Program-made: the position numbers and the translations under genes
Part shown: positions 45,009 to 54,461 of the stretch, piece by piece
How the letters are laid out: every line of letters begins with the position of its first letter
Numbering within the stretch: the first letter of the stretch is position 1
Notes under the pieces: generated by a model
The model's database searches: none
What the model was told of the DNA's origin: nothing
Seen by the model: the letters and a program-made list of their open reading frames with translations, nothing else
From: Oscillospiraceae bacterium
GTDB lineage: Bacteria; Bacillota; Clostridia; Oscillospirales; Oscillospiraceae
NCBI GenBank assembly: GCA_015068025.1
Contig: SVLH01000004.1
Span: 1 to 64,000, forward strand
Length of the DNA stretch: 64,000 bases
Direction: 5' to 3'

Positions 45009-46667
45009 ATGGCAGAAAAACTGAAAATCATCCCCCTTGGCGGTCTGAACGAGATTGGCAAAAATATGACCGTTTACGAATACGGCGGCGAGCTGATCGT
45101 TGTGGACTGCGGCATCGCCTTCCCCGGCGACGACATGTACGGCATCGACTCCATCATCCCCGACGTGACCTATCTCATCAAGAACCGCGCCCGCATCCGG
45201 GGTCTGTTCATCACCCACGGCCACGAAGATCACATCGGCGCCATCCCCTACGTGCTCAAGCAGGTGAACATGCCCATCTACTGCACCCGCTTCACCGCCG
45301 GTCTCATCAAACTGAAACTGGAAGAGCACGGTCTGCTGAAATCCACCAAGCTGCTGACGGTGGATCCCGGCAAGAGCGTGCGCACCGGAAAATTCACCGT
45401 GGAATTTATCCATGTGAACCACTCCATCGCCGACTCCGTGGCATTCGCCATCCACACGAAGATGGGCATTGTGGTCCACACCGGCGACTTCAAGATCGAC
45501 TCCACCCCCATCGACGGCGAGGTCATCGACCTGGCCCGCTTCGGTGAGCTGGGCAAGGAGGGCGTGCTGTGCCTGTGCGCCGACTCCACCAACGTGGAGC
45601 GCCCCGGCTACACCATGAGCGAGCGCGCCGTGGGCCAGACCTTTAGCAGACAGTTCCAGGGCTGTGAAGAGCGCATCATCGTCACCACCTTCGCCTCCAA
45701 CGTCCACCGCCTCCAGCAGGTGCTGGACGCTGCCGCAGCCCACGGCCGCAAGGTGGCCGTCACCGGCCGCAGTATGGAGAACATTATGCGCATCTCCACG
45801 GAACTGGGCTTTATGAAAGTCCCCAAAAATACGCTGGTGGACATCAACAAGATCAAGACCCTGCCCAAAAACAAGCAGGTCATCGTCACCACCGGCTCCC
45901 AGGGCGAGGAAATGAGCGCCCTGTACCGCATGGCCTTCTCCACCCACAAGCAGGTGGAGCTGGGCCCCGATGACAAGGTCATCATCTCCGCCTCCGCCAT
46001 CCCCGGCAACGAGGTGACGGTGAGCCGCGTGATCAACGAACTGTTCCGCAAGGGCGTGAAGGTGGTCTATGACCGGGCGGATATGCTCCATGTTTCCGGC
46101 CACGCCTGCCAGGAGGAACTGAAAATCATCCACGCCCTGACCAAGCCCCGCTTCTTCGTCCCCCTCCACGGTGAACAGCGGATGCTGCAGATCCATTGCC
46201 AGCTGGCCCAGCAGATGGGACTGGAGCGCAACCATGTGGCCATCGGCGAAAACGGCACCGTCATCGAGCTGACCGCCAAGACCATGAAGCAGGGCGGCAG
46301 CGTGCCCGCCGGCGAGGTCTATGTGGACGGCAGCGGCGTGGGCGATGTGGGCGCGGTGGTCATGCGGGATCGCAAGCGTCTGGCGGAGGACGGCATGGTG
46401 GTCGTGGTGCTGCCCGTCTCCTCCCACAACGGTGATCTGCTCAGCGAGCCGGAGATCATCACCCGCGGCTTCATCTATGTAAAGGAATCCGGCGATCTGA
46501 TGAACGAACTGCAGAAGGTGGCCTACGAAGCCGCTCTCTCCGTACCCCGCAAGCGCAGCCGGGACGACGGCGAACTCCGCGGCGCGGTGAAGTCCGCCGT
46601 GAGCAACTATCTGTTCAAGACCACCCGCCGCAATCCCATGGTCATCCCCGTTGTGACGAAACTGTAA
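45009..46667 (+). CDS. rnj: ribonuclease J
   Basis: A 552-residue metallo-beta-lactamase/beta-CASP ribonuclease with 5'-3' exo- and endonuclease activity. The metal motif is HGHEDH at 70-75; the beta-CASP region includes VTGRSMENI and TTGSQGEEMSALYRMA; the C-terminal domain is present. Length fits RNase J1/J2. The only AGGAG is about 12 nt before the ATG, somewhat far, which could lower translation. Confidence 0.95.
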   Translation: MAEKLKIIPLGGLNEIGKNMTVYEYGGELIVVDCGIAFPGDDMYGIDSIIPDVTYLIKNRARIRGLFITHGHEDHIGAIPYVLKQVNMPIYCTRFTAGLIKLKLEEHGLLKSTKLLTVDPGKSVRTGKFTVEFIHVNHSIADSVAFAIHTKMGIVVHTGDFKIDSTPIDGEVIDLARFGELGKEGVLCLCADSTNVERPGYTMSERAVGQTFSRQFQGCEERIIVTTFASNVHRLQQVLDAAAAHGRKVAVTGRSMENIMRISTELGFMKVPKNTLVDINKIKTLPKNKQVIVTTGSQGEEMSALYRMAFSTHKQVELGPDDKVIISASAIPGNEVTVSRVINELFRKGVKVVYDRADMLHVSGHACQEELKIIHALTKPRFFVPLHGEQRMLQIHCQLAQQMGLERNHVAIGENGTVIELTAKTMKQGGSVPAGEVYVDGSGVGDVGAVVMRDRKRLAEDGMVVVVLPVSSHNGDLLSEPEIITRGFIYVKESGDLMNELQKVAYEAALSVPRKRSRDDGELRGAVKSAVSNYLFKTTRRNPMVIPVVTKL

Positions 46668-46672
46668 AGATA

Positions 46673-46708
46673 AAAGCCGTCGCTGAGAGCGTTCTCAGCG
46701 GCGGCTTT
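46673..46708. terminator. bidirectional terminator rnj / xre
   Basis: AAAGCCG-x-CGCTGAGA / TCTCAGCG-x-CGGCTTT hairpin between converging genes. Confidence 0.85.
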
Positions 46709-46928
46709 ACTTTTTGGGATATGGCAGTTTCATGTCGGTGCGGCCCAGCAGATAGTCCACGCTGACATTGTAAAAATCCGCCAGCGTGTGCAGTGCAGAA
46801 ACGGGGACATTCAGCCGTCCCAACTCATAATCAGAATATGTGGTCTGGTGTACCTGTAAAATCTCTGCAACCTGTGTCTGATTCAGGTCGCTGTCTTCTC
46901 TCAAGTCACGAATACGAAGCTGATACAT
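46707..46928 (-). CDS. small Xre family transcriptional regulator
   Basis: 73 residues, a lone Cro/CI-type helix-turn-helix: LREDSDLNQTQVAEIL...TYSDYELGRLNVPVSALHTLADFYNVSVDYLLGRTD is the standard Xre layout (given here in parts). It is divergent from the small ORF at 47017, with two matching inverted repeats in the gap, so it likely represses both directions. GGTGA spacing favours the ATG at 46928 over 46940. Confidence 0.85.
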   Translation of the reverse strand: MYQLRIRDLREDSDLNQTQVAEILQVHQTTYSDYELGRLNVPVSALHTLADFYNVSVDYLLGRTDMKLPYPKK

Positions 46929-46952
46929 AACATCACCCATTAATATTATGAC

Positions 46953-46998
46953 TTAAGGGAATATTCCTTATTGCATTTTAAGGTCTTATCCCTTAAAA
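46953..46998. promoter_or_regulatory. twin TAAGG-N7-CCTTA operators
   Basis: Two inverted repeats with identical half sites and spacing: TAAGG (46954-46958) / CCTTA (46966-46970), and TTTTAAGG (46976-46983) / CCTTAAAA (46991-46998). Their centres are 25 bp apart, between the divergent xre gene and the small ORF. They are the probable binding sites of the Xre protein. Confidence 0.7.
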
Positions 46999-47016
46999 TG
47001 GCGTTGAGGTGAGGCA

Positions 47017-47181
47017 ATGACCAGCTATAAGGATCTTTATTTTTACCTCTTCGGTGCTTTGGCAAACGCCGTGGAACATTTGGAGAAAGGGGACACGCTT
47101 CTGGCCTGCGACTGTCTGATCACCGCGCAGCAGAACGCAGAGGAGGCCTGTATGGACTTGGATATTCTGCCCGAACAGTGA
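47017..47181 (+). CDS. 54-residue protein, predicted Xre target
   Basis: A short ORF opening MTSYKDLYFYLFGALANAV and continuing HLEKGDTLLACDCLITAQQNAEEA, predicted to be two amphipathic helices. A good ribosome site (GAGGTGAGG) precedes the ATG. Similar tiny proteins follow Xre repressors in clostridial genomes and phage-like regions (recall, not searched). It has the Xre operators upstream and a terminator downstream, so it is its own unit. Function unknown. Confidence 0.7.
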   Translation: MTSYKDLYFYLFGALANAVEHLEKGDTLLACDCLITAQQNAEEACMDLDILPEQ

Positions 47182-47212
47182 AAAACGGACGCTGAAAGGC
47201 GTCCGTTTTTTT
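47182..47212. terminator. bidirectional terminator
   Basis: AAAACGGACGC / GCGTCCGTTTT stem with T run between the 54-residue gene and the SPFH gene. Confidence 0.8.
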
Positions 47213-47219
47213 GTTTGGA

Positions 47220-48170
47220 TTATTCCGCTTTGGGGTCTGCCGTTTCGAACACGGTCTTGGCGCTGGCGGCCAGACCTGCCAGACCCTGCAATTCGCTGGG
47301 GATGATGATCTTGGTGGCCTTGCCGTCGGCGATCTTCTCCATGGCTTCCAGACTCTTGAGCTTCACCACCTGATCGTTGGGGGCGGACTCGTTGAGCAGT
47401 TTCAGGGAGTCGGCCAGCGCCTGCTGCACCTTGGCGATGGCCTCGGCCTCTGCCTCGGCAGCCATAATGCGGGCGGCCTTCTCACCCTCTGCACGGAGGA
47501 TGGCGGCCTGCTTTTCGGCGTCGGCCTTCAAAATGGCGGACTGCTTTTCACCCTCTGCCACCAGGATCTGGCTCTGCTTGCTGCCCTCGGCCTGCAGAAT
47601 GGCCTCACGGCGTTCACGCTCTGCCTTCATCTGCTTTTCCATGGCGTTCTGGATCTCTCTGGGCGGGATGATGTTTTTCAGCTCCACGCGGTTGACCTTG
47701 ATGCCCCAGGGGTCGGTGGCCTCGTCCAGAATGGCGCGCATCTTGGCGTTGATGGTGTCGCGGGAGGTCAGGGACTGATCCAGCTCCAGCTCACCGATGA
47801 TGTTTCGCAGGGTGGTGGCGGTCAGATTCTCGATGGCATTCATGGGGTGCTCCACGCCGTAGGTATACAGCTTGGGGTCTGTGATCTGGAAGTAGATCAC
47901 GGTGTCGATCTGCATGGTGACATTATCCTTGGTGATGACGGGCTGGGGCGCAAAATCCGCCACCTGCTCCTTCAAAGACACCTTTTTCACCACACGCTCG
48001 ATGAAGGGGATCTTCAAATGCATGCCCACGCCCCAGACAGCCCGGAACGCGCCCAGCCGCTCTATCACATAAGCCCGGGACTGCTGGACGATGACAATGT
48101 TGCTGATGAGCAGCACCAGCAGCACAAACACCAGAACGATGACTGCCACAAATCCGATCACATTGTTCAT
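47220..48170 (-). CDS. SPFH/Band 7 (stomatin-like, QmcA type) membrane protein
   Basis: A 316-residue flotillin/stomatin-like protein. N-terminal membrane helix (3-26), SPFH domain (about 30-190, with VIERLGAF, VPFIERV-like GMHLKIPFIERV, and PWGIKVNRVELKNI), then an Ala/Glu-rich coiled coil (190-270) with repeated AEGEKQ units. Such proteins form cage-like assemblies that organise membrane proteins and proteases. It is directly downstream of the HTH-NfeD gene; NfeD/SPFH pairing is a well-known operon. Confidence 0.92.
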   Translation of the reverse strand: MNNVIGFVAVIVLVFVLLVLLISNIVIVQQSRAYVIERLGAFRAVWGVGMHLKIPFIERVVKKVSLKEQVADFAPQPVITKDNVTMQIDTVIYFQITDPKLYTYGVEHPMNAIENLTATTLRNIIGELELDQSLTSRDTINAKMRAILDEATDPWGIKVNRVELKNIIPPREIQNAMEKQMKAERERREAILQAEGSKQSQILVAEGEKQSAILKADAEKQAAILRAEGEKAARIMAAEAEAEAIAKVQQALADSLKLLNESAPNDQVVKLKSLEAMEKIADGKATKIIIPSELQGLAGLAASAKTVFETADPKAE

Positions 48171-49007
48171 TTACTCTACCTCCACTTTATTTTCAGAATA
48201 TCTCACAAGGAGCTTTACGCCCTCCATGGCTTCGATGGTCACGCGGCTTCCCGCGGGGATGACCGTGCCGTCCACGCTGCGGGCGGTCCAGGTCTTGCCG
48301 TCCGCATAGACGGCGCCAAGAGAATTTTCGTTGTCGATGGTCTCGGTGACTTTTGCCGTGCCGCCCAGAACGCGATCGGCATTGGTAGGCTGGGTCCTGG
48401 CATTGGCCATCCGGGTAACCAGCGGCCGGGTCACCGCCAGCGCGGCGGCGGACACCACCAGAAACAGCACGATCTGAACGGGCAGCGACGCGCCCACAAA
48501 GGCCGCCACCAACGCCACCAGCGCACCCGCCACAAACCAGATGGACACCAGTCCCGCCGTTGTGGCCTCCACGATGCCGAACAGGATGATGGCGCCGGTC
48601 CATACAATCGTCATCACGCGGTCACTCTCTCCTTTCAGGTGGTGGCTGATCAGCAGCACCAGCAGCGCAATGGCTGCCAGCAGTCCACCGATCATGCACT
48701 TGTTTGTAAAAGACAAATTGTTGAAGAAGTCCGACAGCTTCCGCTTCAGCGGACGGTCGGAAAGCGCCTCCGGCTCCGCCTGGCGCTGCACCACTTCGGC
48801 AGGTGTCGGCACCTCGTCGGCAAACAGCTCATTCATCGTAGTGCCGTAGCGGTTGCAGATATAGATGATCTTCTCGATCTCGGGATAGCCCCGGGATGAC
48901 TCCCACTTGGAAACCGCCTGACGGGAGACCTTCAACTGGGCGGCAAATTCCTCCTGGGTCATATCGTGTTTCCGCCGCACCGCCTGCAGCCGTTCTCCAA
49001 AAGACAT
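48171..49007 (-). CDS. HTH (Xre) - NfeD fusion protein
   Basis: A 278-residue two-part protein. Residues 1-65 are a Cro/CI-type HTH (MSFGERLQAVRRKHDMTQEEFAAQ...SRQAVSKWE). After a linker come three or four transmembrane helices (about 105-200) and a C-terminal OB-like NfeD domain (about 205-278, with LGGTAKVTETI and WTARSVDGTVIPAGSRVTI). NfeD proteins normally lack a DNA-binding part. Stop and next start are adjacent (TAA-ATG), so it is coupled to the SPFH protein. The fusion suggests a membrane-held regulator that senses the SPFH complex (inference). Confidence 0.88.
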   Translation of the reverse strand: MSFGERLQAVRRKHDMTQEEFAAQLKVSRQAVSKWESSRGYPEIEKIIYICNRYGTTMNELFADEVPTPAEVVQRQAEPEALSDRPLKRKLSDFFNNLSFTNKCMIGGLLAAIALLVLLISHHLKGESDRVMTIVWTGAIILFGIVEATTAGLVSIWFVAGALVALVAAFVGASLPVQIVLFLVVSAAALAVTRPLVTRMANARTQPTNADRVLGGTAKVTETIDNENSLGAVYADGKTWTARSVDGTVIPAGSRVTIEAMEGVKLLVRYSENKVEVE

Positions 49008-49190
49008 CTCCTGCCTCACTCTCCTCTTCCTGACCACAGTATGGCAGAATTTTCGGCAAAATCCCACCAACCCGAGGTTTGCATCCGCCATTTTCTTCTC
49101 ACGCATACGCAACTTCAGGGTGACACCGCCCGAAATCGCTGGGTTTCACCCTTCAATAACGGCGGTCTGCCCTGTATGCCTTGTTTTATA

Positions 49191-49199
49191 ATTATAGCA
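49191..49199 (-). promoter_or_regulatory. promoter of HTH-NfeD/SPFH operon
   Basis: Minus-strand extended -10 TGC-TATAAT (TATAAT 49196-49191), weak -35. The gap 49008-49332 otherwise holds the divergent promoter at 49264-49292. Confidence 0.55.
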
Positions 49200-49263
49200 T
49201 ACCCCCTTTGGAAATTCCATTGCATTTCGGTTACAAATCTACAGAACTGCTACTCTCCCTGCG

Positions 49264-49292
49264 TTGCACATTCCCGAAAAACCTGCTATACT
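49264..49292 (+). promoter_or_regulatory. promoter of the methyltransferase gene
   Basis: TTGCAC (49264-49269), 17-bp spacer ending TGC, TATACT (49287-49292). Confidence 0.7.
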
Positions 49293-49332
49293 GCATTTAC
49301 GATTTATTTACACCTTGAAGGAGGTGCAGACT

Positions 49333-50445
49333 GTGACCCTGACCGTCCCCTGCCTGTTCGGACTGGAATCCATCGTGGCGGACGAAATGAAGCGCCTGCA
49401 ACTGAACAATGTCCGGGCGGAAAACGGCCGTGTCCACTGCGAGGGCACGATGGCCGACATTGCCCGGCTGAACATCAACCTGCGCTGCGGCGCCCGGGTG
49501 CTGATGGAGCTGGGCAGCTTCCCTGCCAGGGATTTCGAGGCCCTGTTTCAGGGCGTGCTGGCCCTGCCGCTGGAAGACTTCATCCCCCGGGACGGCGAGT
49601 TCCCCGTTAAGGGCTATTCCATCAACTCCACCCTCCATTCCGTGCCTGCCTGCCAGGCCATCGTGAAAAAGGCCGCCGCAAAGCGGCTTGGCAATGTGTA
49701 CGGCTGCGAGACCCTCCCCGAGACCGGCACCCGCTATCAGCTTCAGTTCGCCATCATCAAGGACGTGGCCTCCGTCTATCTGGACACCTCCGGCGAAGGT
49801 CTTTACAAGCGGGGCTACCGTGCCCAGAACATGGGCGCGCCCCTGCGGGAGACCATGGCTGCCGCCATGGTGACCCTTGCCCGCTACCGCGGCCGCGACC
49901 CCTTCTGCGATCCCTTCTGCGGCAGCGGCACCATCCCCATCGAGGCTGCCCTCATCGCCAAAAACCGCGCCCCCGGCCTGGATCGCAGCTTTTCCGCCCA
50001 GAAGTGGAAGAACATGGACTCCAAACTGTGGCTGGACGCCGCCGACGAGGCGATGGACAAGGAATTCCACGGCACCTACGACATCTGGGGCGGCGACATT
50101 GACCCCGCCGCTGTGGAGCTGGCGAAGCACAATGCAAAGCTGGCCGGCGTGGACGACTGCATCCGCTTCGAGGTGGCAGACGCCGGTGCTTTCCGCCGGG
50201 ACAGCGAATACGGCCAGCTGGTGACCAACCCGCCCTACGGCGAGCGACTGCTGGAAAAGCAGGAGGCAGAGGCTCTCTACCGCACCTTCGGCGCGGCCTG
50301 CCGAAAACTCCCGCCCAAATGGCGGGTGTTGGTGCTCTCCTCACACACGGAGTTCGAGCGCACCTTCGGCCGGAACGCCACGAAAAAACGCAAACTCTAC
50401 AACGGCATGCTCAAATGCGATGTGTTCATGTACGAGAACCGCTGA
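49333..50445 (+). CDS. RlmL-type class I rRNA methyltransferase
   Basis: A 370-residue THUMP-domain methyltransferase of the RlmL/YpsC group that methylates 23S rRNA guanine N2. THUMP region about 1-160; SAM motif DPFCGSGTIPIEAA; catalytic NPPY in TNPPYGERL. The start is GTG 49333 with AGGAGG 8 nt before. Length fits the short, single-domain form common in Firmicutes. Confidence 0.9.
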   Translation: MTLTVPCLFGLESIVADEMKRLQLNNVRAENGRVHCEGTMADIARLNINLRCGARVLMELGSFPARDFEALFQGVLALPLEDFIPRDGEFPVKGYSINSTLHSVPACQAIVKKAAAKRLGNVYGCETLPETGTRYQLQFAIIKDVASVYLDTSGEGLYKRGYRAQNMGAPLRETMAAAMVTLARYRGRDPFCDPFCGSGTIPIEAALIAKNRAPGLDRSFSAQKWKNMDSKLWLDAADEAMDKEFHGTYDIWGGDIDPAAVELAKHNAKLAGVDDCIRFEVADAGAFRRDSEYGQLVTNPPYGERLLEKQEAEALYRTFGAACRKLPPKWRVLVLSSHTEFERTFGRNATKKRKLYNGMLKCDVFMYENR

Positions 50446-50554
50446 CCATGAAAGTTTTGTTGAGAACAAGGCTCTTTGCCGGTTCTGCCATGCTTTTTGG
50501 GTGGAATATGCAGTATTCTTGGAGTATCCTCACATAAAGAAACAGGTGACAGCC

Positions 50555-51493
50555 TTGAAGCACATATTTATCATCAATCCTCACGCGGGCAAGAAAGACC
50601 AGACTGCCCGTATTTACACCATGGCGGACGCTCTGCGGGAAAAGCACGCTCTGGAGTGCGCCTGCATGCTGACGGATCGCCCTGGCGGCGCGGCAGCCAT
50701 CGCAAGACGGCTGGCCGAGACCGGCGAGGAAGTGCGCATCTATGCCTGCGGCGGCGACGGCACGGTCTCCGAGGTGGCAAACGGCATCGCCGGCTTTGAC
50801 AATGCCGCCATGTCGGTGATCCCCATCGGCACGGGCAACGATTTTCTGAAAAACTTCGGCGCGGACATGGCGAAATTTCAGGACGCAGAAAATCTGTGGG
50901 ACGGCGACATGCAGCCCATCGACCTCATCGACTGCAACGGCCGCCTCTGCCTGACCATCGCCTGCAACGGACTGGACGCACGGGTGGCCGAGGATGTCCA
51001 CCGCTACGGCAAAGCCCCCCTGCTCTCCGGAAAGGGCAGCTACATCGCTTCCGTGGCCGTGAACTTTTTCGGCTCGGCCATCAGCCGCACATGGACGGTA
51101 TCTGTGGACGGCGGCAAACCCGTCACCGACCGCTTCACTCTGATCGCCCTGTGCAATGGCCGCTACTACGGCGGCGGCTTCTTCCCCGTGCCCGAGGCGC
51201 GGATGAACGACGGAATCCTTCACGCACTCATCATCCGCCACGTCACCCGCCCGGAATTTCTCCGGCTCATCGGCCCCTATTCCAAGGGCAGACACCGGGA
51301 GTTGCCCCCTCGTCTCATTCAGGTGAAGGAGGCAAAGGAGATCCGCATCACTGCAGAGGAGGACATCGTCACCTCTCTGGACGGTGAGTGCTTCCGCAGC
51401 CGGGAGATCGTCATGCGGCTGTCGGAAAAACGCCTGAATTTCTTTGGCCCCAAGGGCTGCGACCCCAACGCAACAGCCATTGCCGCACCGTAA
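50555..51493 (+). CDS. diacylglycerol/lipid kinase family protein
   Basis: A 312-residue DagK/YegS-type lipid kinase: N-terminal INPHAGKK, nucleotide motif CGGDGTVSEV, and IPIGTGNDF are diagnostic. It phosphorylates diacylglycerol or a related lipid, probably for phospholipid recycling. The start is TTG at 50555 (AGGTGA 5 nt before); a GTG three codons upstream is an alternative. It follows the methyltransferase by 109 bp. Confidence 0.88.
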   Translation: MKHIFIINPHAGKKDQTARIYTMADALREKHALECACMLTDRPGGAAAIARRLAETGEEVRIYACGGDGTVSEVANGIAGFDNAAMSVIPIGTGNDFLKNFGADMAKFQDAENLWDGDMQPIDLIDCNGRLCLTIACNGLDARVAEDVHRYGKAPLLSGKGSYIASVAVNFFGSAISRTWTVSVDGGKPVTDRFTLIALCNGRYYGGGFFPVPEARMNDGILHALIIRHVTRPEFLRLIGPYSKGRHRELPPRLIQVKEAKEIRITAEEDIVTSLDGECFRSREIVMRLSEKRLNFFGPKGCDPNATAIAAP

Positions 51494-51536
51494 AAAAGGA
51501 TTTACAGATTCTTCATAACTTTTGTCAAAATCCCCC

Positions 51537-51565
51537 TTTACAAACGGGGACAGACGCGGTATCAT
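51537..51565 (+). promoter_or_regulatory. promoter of groESL
   Basis: TTTACA (51537-51542), 17-bp spacer, TATCAT (51560-51565), immediately upstream of the CIRCE element. Confidence 0.65.
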
Positions 51566-51573
51566 AAACGGCG

Positions 51574-51600
51574 TTAGCACTCCTTTTTGTCGAGTGCTAA
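51574..51600. promoter_or_regulatory. CIRCE element (HrcA operator)
   Basis: Perfect match to the consensus TTAGCACTC-N9-GAGTGCTAA (51574-51582 and 51592-51600). HrcA represses groESL through this site; heat stress relieves it. Confidence 0.97.
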
Positions 51601-51645
51601 CGCTGATTTTGTTTTTTATAAAATATATCATAAGGAGGCACCCCC

Positions 51646-51930
51646 ATGAAACTCACCCCGCTCGCTGACCGCGTCATCCTGAAGATGGTCGAGGTCGAGG
51701 AGACCACCCGCGGCGGCATCATTCTCACCGGCTCCGCCAAGGAGAAGCCCACCGTTGCAGAAGTCATTTCCGTCGGCCCCGGCGGCAATGTGGACGGCAA
51801 GGACATCACCATGACCGTGAAGCCCGGCGACAAGGTCATCACCAGCCAGTATGCCGGCACCAAAGTCAATCTGGAAGACGTCGAGTATGTGGTCGTCCGC
51901 CAGAACGACATCCTCGCCATCGTGGAATAA
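51646..51930 (+). CDS. groES: co-chaperonin GroES
   Basis: A 94-residue chaperonin lid: MKLTPLADRVILKMVEVEE, the mobile loop TTRGGIILTGSAKEKP, and EYVVVRQNDILAIVE at the end. AAGGAGG precedes the ATG. Regulated by the CIRCE element 46 bp upstream. Confidence 0.97.
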   Translation: MKLTPLADRVILKMVEVEETTRGGIILTGSAKEKPTVAEVISVGPGGNVDGKDITMTVKPGDKVITSQYAGTKVNLEDVEYVVVRQNDILAIVE

Positions 51931-53616
<1,686 letters not shown>

Positions 53617-53630
53617 ACCATAAGCCTTTC

Positions 53631-53670
53631 AAGCCCTGCAGGTGAGTGCCTGCAGGGAGGGCTTTTTTGC
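53631..53670 (+). terminator. terminator of groEL
   Basis: CCTGCAGG-type hairpin (AAGCCCTGCAGG ... CCTGCAGGGAGGGCTT) with a T run. Confidence 0.85.
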
Positions 53671-53810
53671 GAGGGCTTGTCGGCTTGCCGACAAAAGGGG
53701 CCCCCGTCAAGACCCAGCGAAGCGGTCTTGATGGGGAAAGGAGGAGCCGCAGAACGAGCGAGCTGTTCTGTAATCAGAACAGCGAGGGATGTGGAGCAGG
53801 CGACGACGCA

Positions 53811-53856
53811 GCCCCCCGCCCCCGCTATGCCCAACCCCGAGATGGGTATGTACTAA
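53811..53856 (+). pseudogene. duplicated groEL 3' end (relic)
   Basis: 46 bp that match 53571-53616 (the last codons and stop of groEL) with only two mismatches, exactly 240 bp further on. The following hairpin (53872-53902) is also similar to the groEL terminator. There is no start or body for a second groEL, so this is a duplicated tail or the remains of a second gene. Between the copies lie two further hairpins (GTCAAGACC/GGTCTTGAT near 53706-53732 and CTGTTCTG/CAGAACAG near 53762-53782). Confidence 0.7.
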
Positions 53857-53871
53857 TTTTCGGCAACGTTC

Positions 53872-53902
53872 AAGCCCCGCAGGTAGTGCCTGCGGGGCTT
53901 TT
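53872..53902 (+). terminator. second groEL-like terminator
   Basis: AAGCCCCGCAGG / CCTGCGGGGCTT stem with TTTT; similar to the groEL terminator and part of the duplicated block. Confidence 0.75.
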
Positions 53903-53992
53903 GCGGGAGCTTGTCCCAAACTCCAATGCTTGCAGACACCATTTTCCCCTTCCCCCCGCTCCGTATGCAGGCAAATTTTTTTAAAAATCTTA

Positions 53993-54021
53993 TTGACAAA
54001 ACAAATTTCTTTTGTTATAGT
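53993..54021 (+). promoter_or_regulatory. promoter of the tRNA cluster
   Basis: Consensus TTGACA (53993-53998), 17-bp spacer, TATAGT (54016-54021), 29 bp before the first tRNA. Confidence 0.85.
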
Positions 54022-54050
54022 AGTCCGTGCCTGTTGAGGCAGTCGGATAT

Positions 54051-54127
54051 GGCGGCGTAGCTCAGTTGGCTAGAGCATTCGGTTCATACCCGGAGTGTCA
54101 CTGGTTCGAATCCAGTCGCCGCTACCA
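54051..54127 (+). tRNA. tRNA-Met (CAT), elongator
   Basis: 77 nt with encoded CCA. Acceptor GGCGGCG/CGCCGCT, anticodon loop TTCATAC (anticodon CAT), T arm GGTTCGAATCC. The anticodon stem lacks the three G-C pairs of initiator tRNA, so this is the elongator form. Confidence 0.95.
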
Positions 54128-54130
54128 AAC

Positions 54131-54160
54131 GCCAGAAAGCATCGCAAGATGCTTTCTGGC
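54131..54160 (+). repeat. 13-bp hairpin between tRNA-Met and tRNA-Glu
   Basis: GCCAGAAAGCATC / GATGCTTTCTGGC with a GCAA tetraloop, no T run. Probably a processing spacer in the tRNA precursor. Confidence 0.6.
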
Positions 54161-54166
54161 ATCTCT

Positions 54167-54241
54167 GGCCCGTTGGTCAAGTGGTTAAGACACCGCCCTT
54201 TCACGGCGGTAACACGAGTTCGAGTCTCGTACGGGTCACCA
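54167..54241 (+). tRNA. tRNA-Glu (TTC)
   Basis: 75 nt with encoded CCA. Acceptor GGCCCGT/ACGGGTC, anticodon loop CTTTCAC (anticodon TTC) on a CCGCC/GGCGG stem. Confidence 0.95.
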
Positions 54242-54247
54242 CAATCT

Positions 54248-54324
54248 GGAGGCTTAGCTCAGCTGGTTAGAGCGCCTGCTTCACACGCAGGAGGTCACTG
54301 GTTCGAGTCCAGTAGTCTCCACCA
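54248..54324 (+). tRNA. tRNA-Val (CAC)
   Basis: 77 nt with encoded CCA. Anticodon loop TTCACAC (anticodon CAC) on a CCTGC/GCAGG stem. Confidence 0.93.
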
Positions 54325-54358
54325 AACCCTTGAAATGCTTTGCGTTTCGAGGGTTTTT
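54325..54358 (+). terminator. terminator of tRNA cluster
   Basis: AAACCCT...AGGGTTT stem with inner GAAA/TTTC pairs and a T tail. Confidence 0.8.
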
Positions 54359-54398
54359 GCTTTTCCCCCGAACGCGAGCGTGCGCTTCATTTCAACAG

Positions 54399-54427
54399 TT
54401 GCTATTTTCTCTTTTTGGGGGTACAAT
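54399..54427 (+). promoter_or_regulatory. promoter of the NifX/FKBP fusion gene
   Basis: TTGCTA (54399-54404), 17-bp spacer, TACAAT (54422-54427); ATG 35 bp downstream. Confidence 0.6.
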
Positions 54428-54461
54428 CCTTTGTGGAAAAAAACAACGGAGGAAACGATCC

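Noticed and set aside
46707-47181. Classical toxin-antitoxin pair
   Set aside because: The Xre protein and the 54-residue ORF are divergent rather than overlapping, and neither shows a known toxin motif; kept only as a possible switch.
53811-53856. A second groEL gene
   Set aside because: Only the last 46 bp are present; no body or start exists upstream, so it is a relic.
54051-54127. Initiator tRNA-fMet
   Set aside because: The acceptor lacks the initiator C1-A72 mismatch and the anticodon stem lacks three G-C pairs.
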